From Xenorhabdus eapokensis (GTDB lineage: Bacteria > Pseudomonadota > Gammaproteobacteria > Enterobacterales > Enterobacteriaceae), in assembly GCF_001908105.1 (NCBI RefSeq), contig NZ_MKGQ01000017.1, forward strand, positions 55,322 through 69,743: 14,422 nucleotides of DNA, in the 5' to 3' direction. How positions within the stretch are numbered: position 1 is the first letter of the stretch; every line of letters starts with the position of its first letter. A program made the translations under genes and the position numbers. A model generated the notes under the pieces. The model was given only the letters and a program-made list of their open reading frames with translations. It did not search any database and was not told the DNA's origin. Below, piece by piece: positions 6,485 through 13,423 of this stretch.

Positions 6485-8095
6485 CTACTTTGATCCGCGT
6501 CGTGCAAGCCGGCGGGCGACAAGATAGCCGGAAGTGCCACTTAATCCGGGACCTGGATGGGTTGACGCGCCAATGTGAAATACGTTACTGACCGATGTTT
6601 GATGCGCCTTTGCACCTTGCGAAGGGGCAAACGGACGTAACCAGAAAAATTGATCAGGAGAACAAAGGCCTGAATAGGGATCGCCCCCTGACAAATTACA
6701 GTTCAATGCCTGTAAATCCGCCGGAGAATAGGCTTTACGGCCAACAATGGAGGATGAAAAACCAGGCATCACCGTTTCCAGACGAGCCTGTACACGATCG
6801 GCAACCGCTTCGCGGATAACCTCATTCCATTTGCCATCTGCGGGAATGGCAATTTCTCCCGCAGCATCGCCTTTTAGCTGCGTCGGCAACTCCTGCATTT
6901 GGATCCACAAAATCCAACCGCCTTTTGGGGCACGGGAAGGATCAAGAACGGTTGGCTGTCCTATCGCGAGGGTCGGATGGCTTGGCAGATAACCGTTGTT
7001 GGCCTGTGTCACGGACAAACAGACTTGTTCCATACTCTCCGTTAAATGGACAAGCGGTACATGGCGCAATTCAGGCTCACACCACGCTGGCGGCGCGTTC
7101 AAGGCAAAATGAACCTGCATTCCCCCGCGGCCATAACGATAATTCCGCGCCCGTTGCAGGAGAGTATCGGGAACCTTATCCAGCAAGTGACCATAAAGTT
7201 GTTGGGGTGTCACATTGCAGACCACGGCCTCGCTGGCGTGATAAACCTGCCCCGCAACCATAACACCAGAAGCTCGGCGCTTTTTCCCCTGTCCTTGGGT
7301 GATGATACGGTCAACGTTAGCATGAGTGATAAGCTGACCACCGTGTTGCTCAATGATCCCTGTTAACGCTTCTACTATGCGCAGACTGCCGCCTTTTACC
7401 ACCGGCATCCCGCCGGCAACCACAGCAGCAAAGGTAAGCTTACCTATCAAAGCGGAGCTGGCATCATCCGGCCCTAACCCCGTATGCAATACCCACGGTG
7501 CCAGCAGAGCGCGGCTAACATCAGACTGTAATTCACGTTCAGCCCAGCGCCGGAACGTTTCCAGTGAACTCCCGACAAACCCCGTCAATCCCTCAATACC
7601 GCGTTTACGCCATTCAGAAAACAGCAATTTGAGTATCCCGAAACCATAGGGATTTTGCCCTAATAAGCCAAAAATCAACGCGGCATCATCATGGAAAATC
7701 TGCTGTGCCATGCGGACTAATGTTTCTCCGTCACCCAGTGCAATTTCATCAAGCCGCACGGCTGAGGCCAGAATATCCCGTTTTAAGGCAATTCCCTTGC
7801 CATTGGGTTGAACCAACCCCGTTGAATAATCACTTTGCAGAAATTTCAACCCGGCCTTCTCCAACGCCGGTTTGAGTTCTTGATAGGCTGGGCTGCCCAA
7901 AAACAGCGGATACCAGCAAGAGAGCACATCATGGGTATAACCGGAAAAAAGTTCTTCCGTGCGAATACAGCCGCCAGATACCGCATTGCGTTCCAGTACC
8001 AAGACCGATTTACCCCATGTTGCCAACAAAGCGGCACATACCAACGAGTTTATGCCACTGCCGATGATGATCACTTGTGTTCTGGTATCTTTCAT
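6485..8095 (-). CDS. CrtI/phytoene-desaturase-like FAD-dependent oxidoreductase
   Basis: From the ATG at 8095 the protein has 536 residues. It begins with a Rossmann FAD motif, V-I-I-I-G-S-G-I-N-S-L-V-C-A-A (8-22), then V-L-V-L-E-R-N (31-37) and G-G-C-I-R-T-E (41-47). It ends with V-F-H-I-G-A-S-T-H-P-G-P-G-L-S-G-T-S-G (about 508-526), the C-terminal FAD-binding signature of the phytoene dehydrogenase / PYROXD2 group. Such enzymes desaturate, isomerise or oxidise hydrophobic substrates. No other carotenoid gene is in the window, so a carotenoid role is unlikely; its operon suggests work on the product of the monooxygenase pathway. The frame stays open to 8176, but 8095 is chosen because GGAGT lies 6 nt upstream and it leaves a 4-nt gap after the preceding gene, while 8176 would overlap that gene by 77 nt. 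Confidence 0.8.
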   Translation of the reverse strand: MKDTRTQVIIIGSGINSLVCAALLATWGKSVLVLERNAVSGGCIRTEELFSGYTHDVLSCWYPLFLGSPAYQELKPALEKAGLKFLQSDYSTGLVQPNGKGIALKRDILASAVRLDEIALGDGETLVRMAQQIFHDDAALIFGLLGQNPYGFGILKLLFSEWRKRGIEGLTGFVGSSLETFRRWAERELQSDVSRALLAPWVLHTGLGPDDASSALIGKLTFAAVVAGGMPVVKGGSLRIVEALTGIIEQHGGQLITHANVDRIITQGQGKKRRASGVMVAGQVYHASEAVVCNVTPQQLYGHLLDKVPDTLLQRARNYRYGRGGMQVHFALNAPPAWCEPELRHVPLVHLTESMEQVCLSVTQANNGYLPSHPTLAIGQPTVLDPSRAPKGGWILWIQMQELPTQLKGDAAGEIAIPADGKWNEVIREAVADRVQARLETVMPGFSSSIVGRKAYSPADLQALNCNLSGGDPYSGLCSPDQFFWLRPFAPSQGAKAHQTSVSNVFHIGASTHPGPGLSGTSGYLVARRLARRGSK

Positions 8096-8099
8096 GGTG

Positions 8100-8888
8100 T
8101 CACTCCGGCGATTCAACCAATGCCAGCACACGCAGCGGGCTTCCCGAACCCCCAGCAATCTTGAGGGGAGCCGCAATAATGACCACGCCGGTGGGTGGCA
8201 ATAAATCGAGATTTTTCAGGCACTGCAAGCCATATTTATTCGCCCCGTGCATCAACGTATGACAGGGATATGCCACTGGCCAAGCATAAGATTGACCCGC
8301 ATCGGTATTAATGGTTTCGACCCCGAACCCGCGAATATCCCGCTCATGGATCAACCATTCTATCGCTTCCTGGCTGGGTCCTGGCGTGTGGGCACCATCA
8401 TCATGCATATTGAGAAAACGTGCCGGATCGTCCGCCCGTTTTGACCAATCTGTACGAAACAGCAACCAGGCTCCGGCAGGAATAGATCCATGCTGTTCTT
8501 CCCAGGAGTGTAAAAACTCAACCGTCAATATCCAGTCTGGATCTTGTGTCACCTGCTGGCTGGCATCCACCACCACAGCAGGCGCCACAAAATTAGGCAA
8601 AGGAATGGTATCAACGCTGTTATCTGGATGATCTTTACCGCTTATCCAATGTACCGGCGCATCAAAATGCGTTCCGGTATGCTCACCACAACTAAAATTG
8701 TTCCAGTACCAACCTGGGCCATCCTCGTCATAGTGAGAAATGCGCTCCATGTTGAATGCCCAAACTTGTCCAAATTGTTCAGGCAACTGCAAGGCCGGAA
8801 AATCCGGAGTCAATGTCTGCGTAAGGTCGATGATTTTCACACTGCCCTGATTTAACGCAGTGACAAACGCACTTAACGGACTATTCAT
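8100..8888 (-). CDS. Cyclase-family metal-dependent hydrolase (isatin hydrolase / kynurenine formamidase superfamily)
   Basis: The 262-residue protein carries the family motif H-T-G-T-H-F-D-A-P-V-H (70-80), in which H70, H74, D76 and H80 fit the HxGTHxDxPxH metal-binding site (PF04199). D-L-T-Q-T-L (21-26) near the start is also typical. Members are cytoplasmic and use Mn2+ or Zn2+ to hydrolyse amide bonds, for example N-formylkynurenine or the lactam ring of isatin. At 262 residues it is longer than a typical bacterial KynB (about 210) and closer to isatin hydrolases and other tailoring cyclases. No kyn genes are nearby, and a StyA-like monooxygenase is two genes upstream, so ring opening of an oxidised indole is an attractive inference. 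An AGGAG sequence lies 9-10 nt before the ATG. The next gene follows after 4 nt, which suggests translational coupling. Confidence 0.8.
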   Translation of the reverse strand: MNSPLSAFVTALNQGSVKIIDLTQTLTPDFPALQLPEQFGQVWAFNMERISHYDEDGPGWYWNNFSCGEHTGTHFDAPVHWISGKDHPDNSVDTIPLPNFVAPAVVVDASQQVTQDPDWILTVEFLHSWEEQHGSIPAGAWLLFRTDWSKRADDPARFLNMHDDGAHTPGPSQEAIEWLIHERDIRGFGVETINTDAGQSYAWPVAYPCHTLMHGANKYGLQCLKNLDLLPPTGVVIIAAPLKIAGGSGSPLRVLALVESPE

Positions 8889-8928
8889 TAATCATATTCT
8901 CCTGAATGTTTGCCAACAGAATCATTTT

Positions 8929-9477
8929 TTACATTCCGTGAACATCAGGCAGACCGGTAAACATGCCGCCATGAAAAACCAATGGTTTACCTTCAATACT
9001 GGCAATGCGTTTGACCTGACCAATCATCAGCAAATGATCGCCAAGATGCGTTTGCTGGTGATTGGTACAAACCAGTGTCGCTATCGCTCCCTCAATCGAA
9101 GGGATACCTTCAGGCGTTTCCTGCACCGGAATATCCTGAAATTTATTTTCTATCCGCGAACTCGCAAAACGCAGAGCCAGTTCCTGATGATCATAACTCA
9201 GGATGCTGATGGTGAAATATTCGCAGTCACGGAACACAGACAGATTAGGCGAATGATTAACCAAACTCCAGAGCACCAAAGGCGGTTCTAGTGACAGTGA
9301 AGCAAATGAGTTGATGGTCAACCCTACATTACGCCCCTCAGCAGTGCGCGTCGCAACAATGGCAACCCCAGTCGGATATTTGCCTAAAAGCGTGCGCAAA
9401 TCTCGCGCTTCAAATTCGGTCACGCCCCAACCGCCATCAAACAGCGGCATTTGGTTATTCAGGGTATTTATGCTCAT
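8929..9477 (-). CDS. Flavin reductase, probable partner of the upstream monooxygenase
   Basis: The 182-residue protein is a single flavin-reductase-like (HpaC/StyB type, split-barrel) domain: F-E-A-R-D-L-R-T-L-L-G-K-Y-P-T-G-V (21-37), G-L-T-I-N-S-F-A-S-L-S-L-E-P-P (51-65), F-A-S-S-R-I-E-N-K-F (103-112) and G-D-H-L-L-M-I-G-Q-V (145-154). These enzymes use NAD(P)H to make free reduced FAD or FMN for a separate oxygenase in the cytoplasm. It lies 15 nt downstream of the StyA-like gene, and its GGGAGGA Shine-Dalgarno fills that gap, so the two are very probably co-translated as a two-component monooxygenase. Nicotinamide and flavin preference cannot be read from the sequence. Confidence 0.85.
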   Translation of the reverse strand: MSINTLNNQMPLFDGGWGVTEFEARDLRTLLGKYPTGVAIVATRTAEGRNVGLTINSFASLSLEPPLVLWSLVNHSPNLSVFRDCEYFTISILSYDHQELALRFASSRIENKFQDIPVQETPEGIPSIEGAIATLVCTNHQQTHLGDHLLMIGQVKRIASIEGKPLVFHGGMFTGLPDVHGM

Positions 9478-9492
9478 GTTTATTCCTCCCGT

Positions 9493-10737
9493 TTATGCCC
9501 GAATTTCTTCAATAAGCTGTGAATGGATGTATTCTTCACAGGCATGGGCATCTTCCCACCACGGGAACAGTACCGGAGGATGGTTGAAAGCATTGGCAAT
9601 TGTGCTGGCGAGTGTTGGCAAACGTTGAGCGGCTCCTAATAATTCCAGAACGTGTGGCTTTGGCGGGACAAGAAGGCTGTTTGTCCATTCCACAACGTAA
9701 TGACCATATTTCCAGAATTGTTCAAACGTGTCGTGCATCCATTCAGCCGTAAATGGTTGGTCACCACGGGCAAGAATGGCCTCGTAGTAGACTTTGCAGG
9801 CTTTTGTTGCATTATTCGAACCTTGCCCAGTCAGTGGATCATTCGTCACCACCGCATCCCCCAGACCAAAAACCTGGCGACCAGAAGGCAACGTCAGCAC
9901 TGGCTTACGCACCACTGGCGCAAAACAGCCCGCCAGAATGCCATTTTCATCGGTCAGCTCCACATGCTCACAACGTTCAGATTCCCACGGCAGGAAAGTT
10001 TTGAGGATCTGCTTGCTATAGGCCAGATGTGCCTGCGGTGTTCTGGCCTCTTGCCAGCCATCCATTGCGCCTCCTGGAATACCTTCAAAAACCATAATGT
10101 CGCAGGGACCACTTAGTGTCAGGGCAGGAAAAACGAAATATTCCCCTACACCTGGGATCAGGTTAAAAGAAACACGGGAATATTCCGGCGTTGGCAACAT
10201 CCCATTCACATAGGTCAATGCCAGAGCACGCCGAGGGGTATCATATGGAGAACGTGAAGCATCGCGTTCCAGCAATTTTACAATCTCCCCTTTTCCTCCC
10301 GCCAGAATGACCAGTTCATGACTGGCAGACAGGCGTTCCAGTTCGGCAACCCCCACATCGCTAATTTCCAGATTTCCGCCACGAGAAACAAACAGTTCCA
10401 GCCAAAATGGCATCTTGATGCGTTGATCGACAGCTTGCGCATATTTATCGAGTCGGGCACGCCATTCAATTGCCTTGTCATGGGGAATTTCGGGATGTGG
10501 CACGGTGAAACCGATACCTTCAACGGGCGGGCATTGTGTTTCCCACTGATTCAATCCCAAATCACGTTCAAATTGTAAAGAAGCATCAAACATGCACTGG
10601 CTTGACAGAACCCGACCATTGCGAACATCATCAGGCGTGCGGTTAGTGACTACAGTGACTTGATAGCCCTTGTCAAGCAGACCAAGGGCCAGAGGCAGTC
10701 CAGCTTGGCCACCTCCGACGATAGCGATACGACGCAT
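9493..10737 (-). CDS. Styrene/indole monooxygenase family, oxygenase component (StyA-like)
   Basis: The 414-residue protein matches StyA in length and layout. The N-terminal FAD motif is I-A-I-V-G-G-G-Q-A-G-L (4-14). The second FAD motif is G-L-G-D-A-V-V-T-N-D-P-L-T-G-Q-G-S-N-N-A (291-310). A W-T-N-S-L-L-V-P-P segment (351-359) parallels the W-T-N-F-T-L of StyA. Between them, R-R-A-L-A-L-T-Y-V-N-G (169-179) and the G-V-G-E-Y-F-V-F-P block (196-204) also follow StyA, from memory. The family epoxidises styrene, indole and similar alkenyl aromatics with O2 and reduced FAD from a separate reductase, here the next gene. In StyA the segment after the conserved Arg reads R-L-L-N; here it reads R-V-L-S (42-45), so an active-site Asn seems replaced by Ser. 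An AGAGGA sequence lies 7 nt before the ATG. The substrate is unknown. Confidence 0.85.
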   Translation of the reverse strand: MRRIAIVGGGQAGLPLALGLLDKGYQVTVVTNRTPDDVRNGRVLSSQCMFDASLQFERDLGLNQWETQCPPVEGIGFTVPHPEIPHDKAIEWRARLDKYAQAVDQRIKMPFWLELFVSRGGNLEISDVGVAELERLSASHELVILAGGKGEIVKLLERDASRSPYDTPRRALALTYVNGMLPTPEYSRVSFNLIPGVGEYFVFPALTLSGPCDIMVFEGIPGGAMDGWQEARTPQAHLAYSKQILKTFLPWESERCEHVELTDENGILAGCFAPVVRKPVLTLPSGRQVFGLGDAVVTNDPLTGQGSNNATKACKVYYEAILARGDQPFTAEWMHDTFEQFWKYGHYVVEWTNSLLVPPKPHVLELLGAAQRLPTLASTIANAFNHPPVLFPWWEDAHACEEYIHSQLIEEIRA

Positions 10738-10775
10738 AGTATTTTCCTCTTTTGTTTGGGATAGCGAAACTGAAC

Positions 10776-11564
10776 CTATTCCGCCAACCGTGGAATAGCG
10801 GGTTTCGCCTGCTCTGGTCCCATTGCTGAATAACCACCATCAACGGCATAATCCGCACCAGTCACAAAACTCGCCAAATCTGATAAGAGAAATGCCACGA
10901 CCTGCGCAATTTCTTCGGGATCACCAACACGACCCAGCAGATGATAATCTGCGGCAACGTTATCGGCTTTCTGTCGCTTCCCCTGGGTCAGTTCATCCAT
11001 AACCCGTGACCAGGTCCACCCTGGTGAAACAGAATTAACGCGGATATGGTCAGCGGCATAATCCATTGCCATGCTACGGGTGATGTGCAGTAACGCGGCT
11101 TTCGAGGCGGGATATAACCAACGGCCTGTCTGGGCAATTGAGGAAGAAATGCTGGTGAAGTTAACAATGGCACCGCCTCCCGCTGCAATGAGATAAGGCC
11201 GGACAAATTGGGCGGCCAGAACAGCACTGATCACATTGATATTCAAGGCAGTTAGCCAAGTTTCACGGCTGGCATTGGCACCATCATCCAGATAAGTGGC
11301 TGCAAGGTTGATGAGGTAATCCAGACGGTTATAGTGAGCAACAACTTCATGTATTGCCTGAGCAAGTTGTTTGTCGTCAGTAATATCGACATGCCAGAAA
11401 CGGATGGATTCCGGTTGCAGGCTGGCTACTTTCTTCCCGCCAGCCTGATCAATATCGAAAATCGCGACCTTAACTCCATATTCACTCAATACCTTGGCAA
11501 CGGTTGCCCCAATTTTGGTAGCTCCACCAGTGACAATAGCGACTTTATTATTTAAGCCCTGCAT
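10776..11564 (-). CDS. Classical short-chain dehydrogenase/reductase (SDR), first gene of the operon
   Basis: The 262-residue protein is a complete classical SDR. It has the cofactor motif T-G-G-A-T-K-I-G (12-19), acidic residues at the end of strand 2 (F-D-I-D, 36-39) that favour NAD over NADP, V-D-I-T (59-62), N-L-A-A (86-89), catalytic S140 in S-I-S-S-S, and Y151-x-x-x-K155, followed by N-S-V-S-P-G-W (177-183). SDRs oxidise alcohols or reduce ketones in the cytoplasm. In indole-degrading clusters such as the Acinetobacter iif cluster an SDR oxidises the dihydroxylated indole made by the oxygenase; a similar step is inferred here. The start has GGGGA about 6 nt upstream (11571-11576). The monooxygenase gene follows after 38 nt. 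The C-terminal tail P-A-I-P-R-L-A-E is a short extension beyond the usual fold. Confidence 0.85.
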   Translation of the reverse strand: MQGLNNKVAIVTGGATKIGATVAKVLSEYGVKVAIFDIDQAGGKKVASLQPESIRFWHVDITDDKQLAQAIHEVVAHYNRLDYLINLAATYLDDGANASRETWLTALNINVISAVLAAQFVRPYLIAAGGGAIVNFTSISSSIAQTGRWLYPASKAALLHITRSMAMDYAADHIRVNSVSPGWTWSRVMDELTQGKRQKADNVAADYHLLGRVGDPEEIAQVVAFLLSDLASFVTGADYAVDGGYSAMGPEQAKPAIPRLAE

Positions 11565-11938
11565 AAGGGTTCCCCTTTTGTCATATGCCCACCAGAGTGA
11601 TTAATCAAAAAATCATGAGGAGGTATCATTACGTGAAATAGGGAAATGCAAGTAGCCGCTATATGCAGAAAATAGCCATTCAGTGCAGATTTGACATTTT
11701 ACCCGCCCAAACAATGCGGATAAGAAAAGACGAAAAAGGGATAAAGTGAGGGATTATCGTTGCTGTCTTCTTGCTTCCCCCAATGTGAACCCGTCATTTA
11801 AAACGGTGGCCATGACGCTGCAACGAAGTTGGGGGGCATGCTACCATCGACTTAGCTATAACTTATATCCAATAAATTTCAAGTTACAGTCAACCCATTT
11901 TATTATTTTGCCTATTTTTATAATTAATTGAGGGTCGT
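11565..11938. other. Divergent intergenic region between the SDR operon and mogA
   Basis: This 374-bp stretch should contain the promoters of both the six-gene operon and mogA. Visible elements are a 10-bp palindrome TGATTAATCA (11598-11607) near the operon start, an isolated perfect TTGACA (11695-11700) without a well-placed -10 box, a TATAAT (11919-11924) too close to the mogA Shine-Dalgarno to be a normal promoter, and a repeat-like segment at 11865-11889. No convincing open reading frame or regulator gene is present. Confidence 0.5.
11865..11889. repeat. Possible fragment of a Xenorhabdus/Photorhabdus dispersed repeat
   Basis: The segment ATATCCAATAAATTTCAAGT, continuing TACAG, resembles the core (ATACCCAATAxATTTCAAGTTGCAG) that I recall as a very common intergenic repeat in Xenorhabdus and Photorhabdus genomes. 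Only this core is seen here, without the GC-rich remainder. The match is from memory. Confidence 0.35.
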
Positions 11939-12514
11939 ATGAATATATTGCGCATTGGCCTCGTGTCTGTTTCTGATCGGGCGTCAAATGGCGTTTATCA
12001 GGATAAAGGGCTGCCCGCACTGGAAGCATGGCTGAAAAAAACGATTACCACACCTTTTAGCACAGAAACTCGCCTGATCCCTGATGAGCAAATCCTGATA
12101 GAACAAACATTGTGTGAACTGGTCGATGAATTGGGCTGCCATCTGGTACTAACCACTGGAGGGACAGGCCCCGCACGTCGCGATGTAACGCCGGATGCAA
12201 CGCTGGCCATTGCTGATCGTGAAATGCCAGGATTTGGGGAACAAATGCGCCAAATCAGCCTTCAATTTGTACCAACAGCCATTCTGTCCCGACAAGTCGG
12301 TGTGATCCGCAATCAAGCGCTGATCCTAAACCTTCCCGGACAACCAAAAGCCATCGCAGAAACACTAGAAGGATTAAAAGACGACAGTGGCAAGGTGTTG
12401 GTAACGGGAATTTTCGCCAGTGTCCCTTACTGCATCCAATTACTGGATGGCCCTTATGTAGAAACGGATGAAAGCGTTGTCGCTGCATTCAGACCGAAAA
12501 GTGCACGTCGTTAG
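11939..12514 (+). CDS. mogA: Molybdopterin adenylyltransferase MogA
   Basis: The 191-residue protein is nearly collinear with E. coli MogA (195 residues): L-R-I-G-L-V-S-V-S-D-R-A-S-N-G-V-Y-Q-D-K (4-23), T-R-L-I-P-D-E-Q (44-51), L-T-T-G-G-T-G-P-A-R-R-D-V-T-P-D (71-86) with catalytic D49 and D82 positions, and the closing A-A-F-R-P-K-S-A-R-R. MogA adenylates molybdopterin in the cytoplasm to prepare it for molybdenum insertion by MoeA. Start: GAGGG (11930-11934) 4 nt before ATG. It appears to be transcribed alone, diverging from the oxidation operon and converging on the ArsR-type gene. The protein ends at R191, lacking the last few residues of the E. coli form, which is normal variation. It marks a return to conserved chromosomal sequence. 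Confidence 0.97.
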   Translation: MNILRIGLVSVSDRASNGVYQDKGLPALEAWLKKTITTPFSTETRLIPDEQILIEQTLCELVDELGCHLVLTTGGTGPARRDVTPDATLAIADREMPGFGEQMRQISLQFVPTAILSRQVGVIRNQALILNLPGQPKAIAETLEGLKDDSGKVLVTGIFASVPYCIQLLDGPYVETDESVVAAFRPKSARR

Positions 12515-12553
12515 AAATCCATATGCAGCTTTATTGCTATTAATCATTGACGG

Positions 12554-12588
12554 CCATAAAGGTTCTGAACAGACTCAGAACCTTATGG
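12554..12588. terminator. Hairpin after mogA
   Basis: CCATAAAGGTTCTGA (12554-12568) pairs with TCAGAACCTTATGG (12575-12588) around a 6-nt loop, with one bulged A (8 bp plus 6 bp). It lies 40 nt after the mogA stop and between two converging genes. No U-run follows, so it is called a terminator mainly on position. Confidence 0.5.
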
Positions 12589-12650
12589 ATCAAGAATAGA
12601 ATCATTCACTCAAGCTACTGCCATTGGTGGCAATCACCTGCCTATACCAA

Positions 12651-13292
12651 TTAAAACTTTGTCTCGATTCGCATTCCAGCCTCTTTCCAACCCGAAAATC
12701 CTTTTTTAAACCGACGGGCTTGAATTCCCTTAGCACGAAGTAATGCGAGGGCATTGGCAGAAAGTACGCAATAAGGGCCACGGCAATAGGCGATCAATTC
12801 CTTATTAGATGCCAGTTCATCCAGCCTATTCTCCAGCTCATCAACAGGAATATTAATGGCATCGGGTAAATGCCCCTGTTCAAACTCCTCTTTTGGTCTG
12901 ACATCGAGTAAAGTCATACTGTTAGCTTTGATCCTCTCCAGTAGCTCTTCCCACGAAACGGCTTCCTGATTGCTCGAATCATCGATCAACTTACGCATTT
13001 CTTTGCGGTTAAATTCGGCATATTGCTGGAGCGCAGTGATAACCTCGATGATCGGTCCTTCGCTTCGACGATAAAGTACATGCTTACCTGATTTGCGAGA
13101 CTGGAGCAATCCTGCACGTTTGAGATGCTGGAGATGCTGGGAAGTATTGGCAATCGACAGGCCGGAAAGCTCCGACAAATTTTCCACGGATTGTTCAGTA
13201 TCAATCAGACACTCAAGCAATATCAACCGATGGGGATTTCCCAACACCTTAGCAATTTCCGCGATTTCAACAAGAATTTCTTTATCAAACAT
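12651..13292 (-). CDS. ArsR/SmtB-type regulator fused to a rhodanese domain
   Basis: From the ATG at 13292 the protein has 213 residues. Residues 1-95 form an ArsR-type winged helix: L-G-N-P-H-R-L-I-L-L-E-C-L (18-30), then L-S-E-L-S-G-L-S-I-A-N-T-S-Q-H-L (39-54) and L-K-R-A-G-L-L. The ELCVCD metal-binding motif of ArsR/SmtB is not present. Residues about 113-213 are a rhodanese domain with L-L-D-V-R-P-K-E-E-F (128-137), G-H-L-P-D-A-I-N-I-P (140-149) and the active-site loop C170-R-G-P-Y-C175. Such fusions exist in many proteobacteria; a sulfane-sulfur or redox signal sensed through the rhodanese cysteine is plausible but inferred. An upstream in-frame ATG at 13343 would add 17 residues but has no Shine-Dalgarno; 13292 has GGAAG about 10 nt upstream and begins at the usual family N-terminus. 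It diverges from the DUF2938 gene. Confidence 0.85.
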   Translation of the reverse strand: MFDKEILVEIAEIAKVLGNPHRLILLECLIDTEQSVENLSELSGLSIANTSQHLQHLKRAGLLQSRKSGKHVLYRRSEGPIIEVITALQQYAEFNRKEMRKLIDDSSNQEAVSWEELLERIKANSMTLLDVRPKEEFEQGHLPDAINIPVDELENRLDELASNKELIAYCRGPYCVLSANALALLRAKGIQARRFKKGFSGWKEAGMRIETKF

Positions 13293-13320
13293 TGACTTTT
13301 CACTTCCAATATTATTACAT

Positions 13321-13332
13321 TCAATAAATTGA
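13321..13332. promoter_or_regulatory. Small inverted repeat upstream of the ArsR-rhodanese gene, possible operator
   Basis: TCAATAAATTGA is an inverted repeat of TCAAT/ATTGA with a 2-nt spacer. It lies 28 nt upstream of the chosen regulator start, within the 131-bp divergent spacer shared with the DUF2938 gene. ArsR-type proteins often bind AT-rich imperfect repeats in such spacers. The site is short and could be chance. Confidence 0.25.
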
Positions 13333-13423
13333 TTGATTATCATGGTATCAAAGTTTTTTAGTCATTTCGAGTATTCACTGATTGACCATTAATAGATAGC
13401 CACAATTCGGAGGATCGCAACAG

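Noticed and set aside
8096..8176. Extension of the CrtI-like protein to an upstream ATG at 8176
   Set aside because: It would overlap the hydrolase gene by 77 nt, adds 27 residues unlike any FAD-domain N-terminus, and lacks the good Shine-Dalgarno found before 8095.
6595..8855. Several plus-strand open frames of 74-112 codons across the operon
   Set aside because: They lie antisense to well-supported genes, lack ribosome binding sites and resemble no family; they are shadows of the coding strand.
11617..11641. Strong GAGGAGG sequence followed by GTG on the plus strand
   Set aside because: The frame is GTG-AAA-TAG, only two codons, so there is no gene.
11695..11724. Perfect TTGACA as a mogA promoter
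   Set aside because: No TATAAT-like box lies 16-18 nt downstream; the nearest candidate is about 23 nt away.
12619..12632. TGCCATTGGTGGCA hairpin near the ArsR-rhodanese stop
   Set aside because: The stem has only 5 bp and no U-run, so it is too weak to call a terminator.
13293..13343. Longer ArsR-rhodanese start at 13343
   Set aside because: No ribosome binding site precedes it, and the extra 17 residues are not typical of the family; kept only as an alternative.
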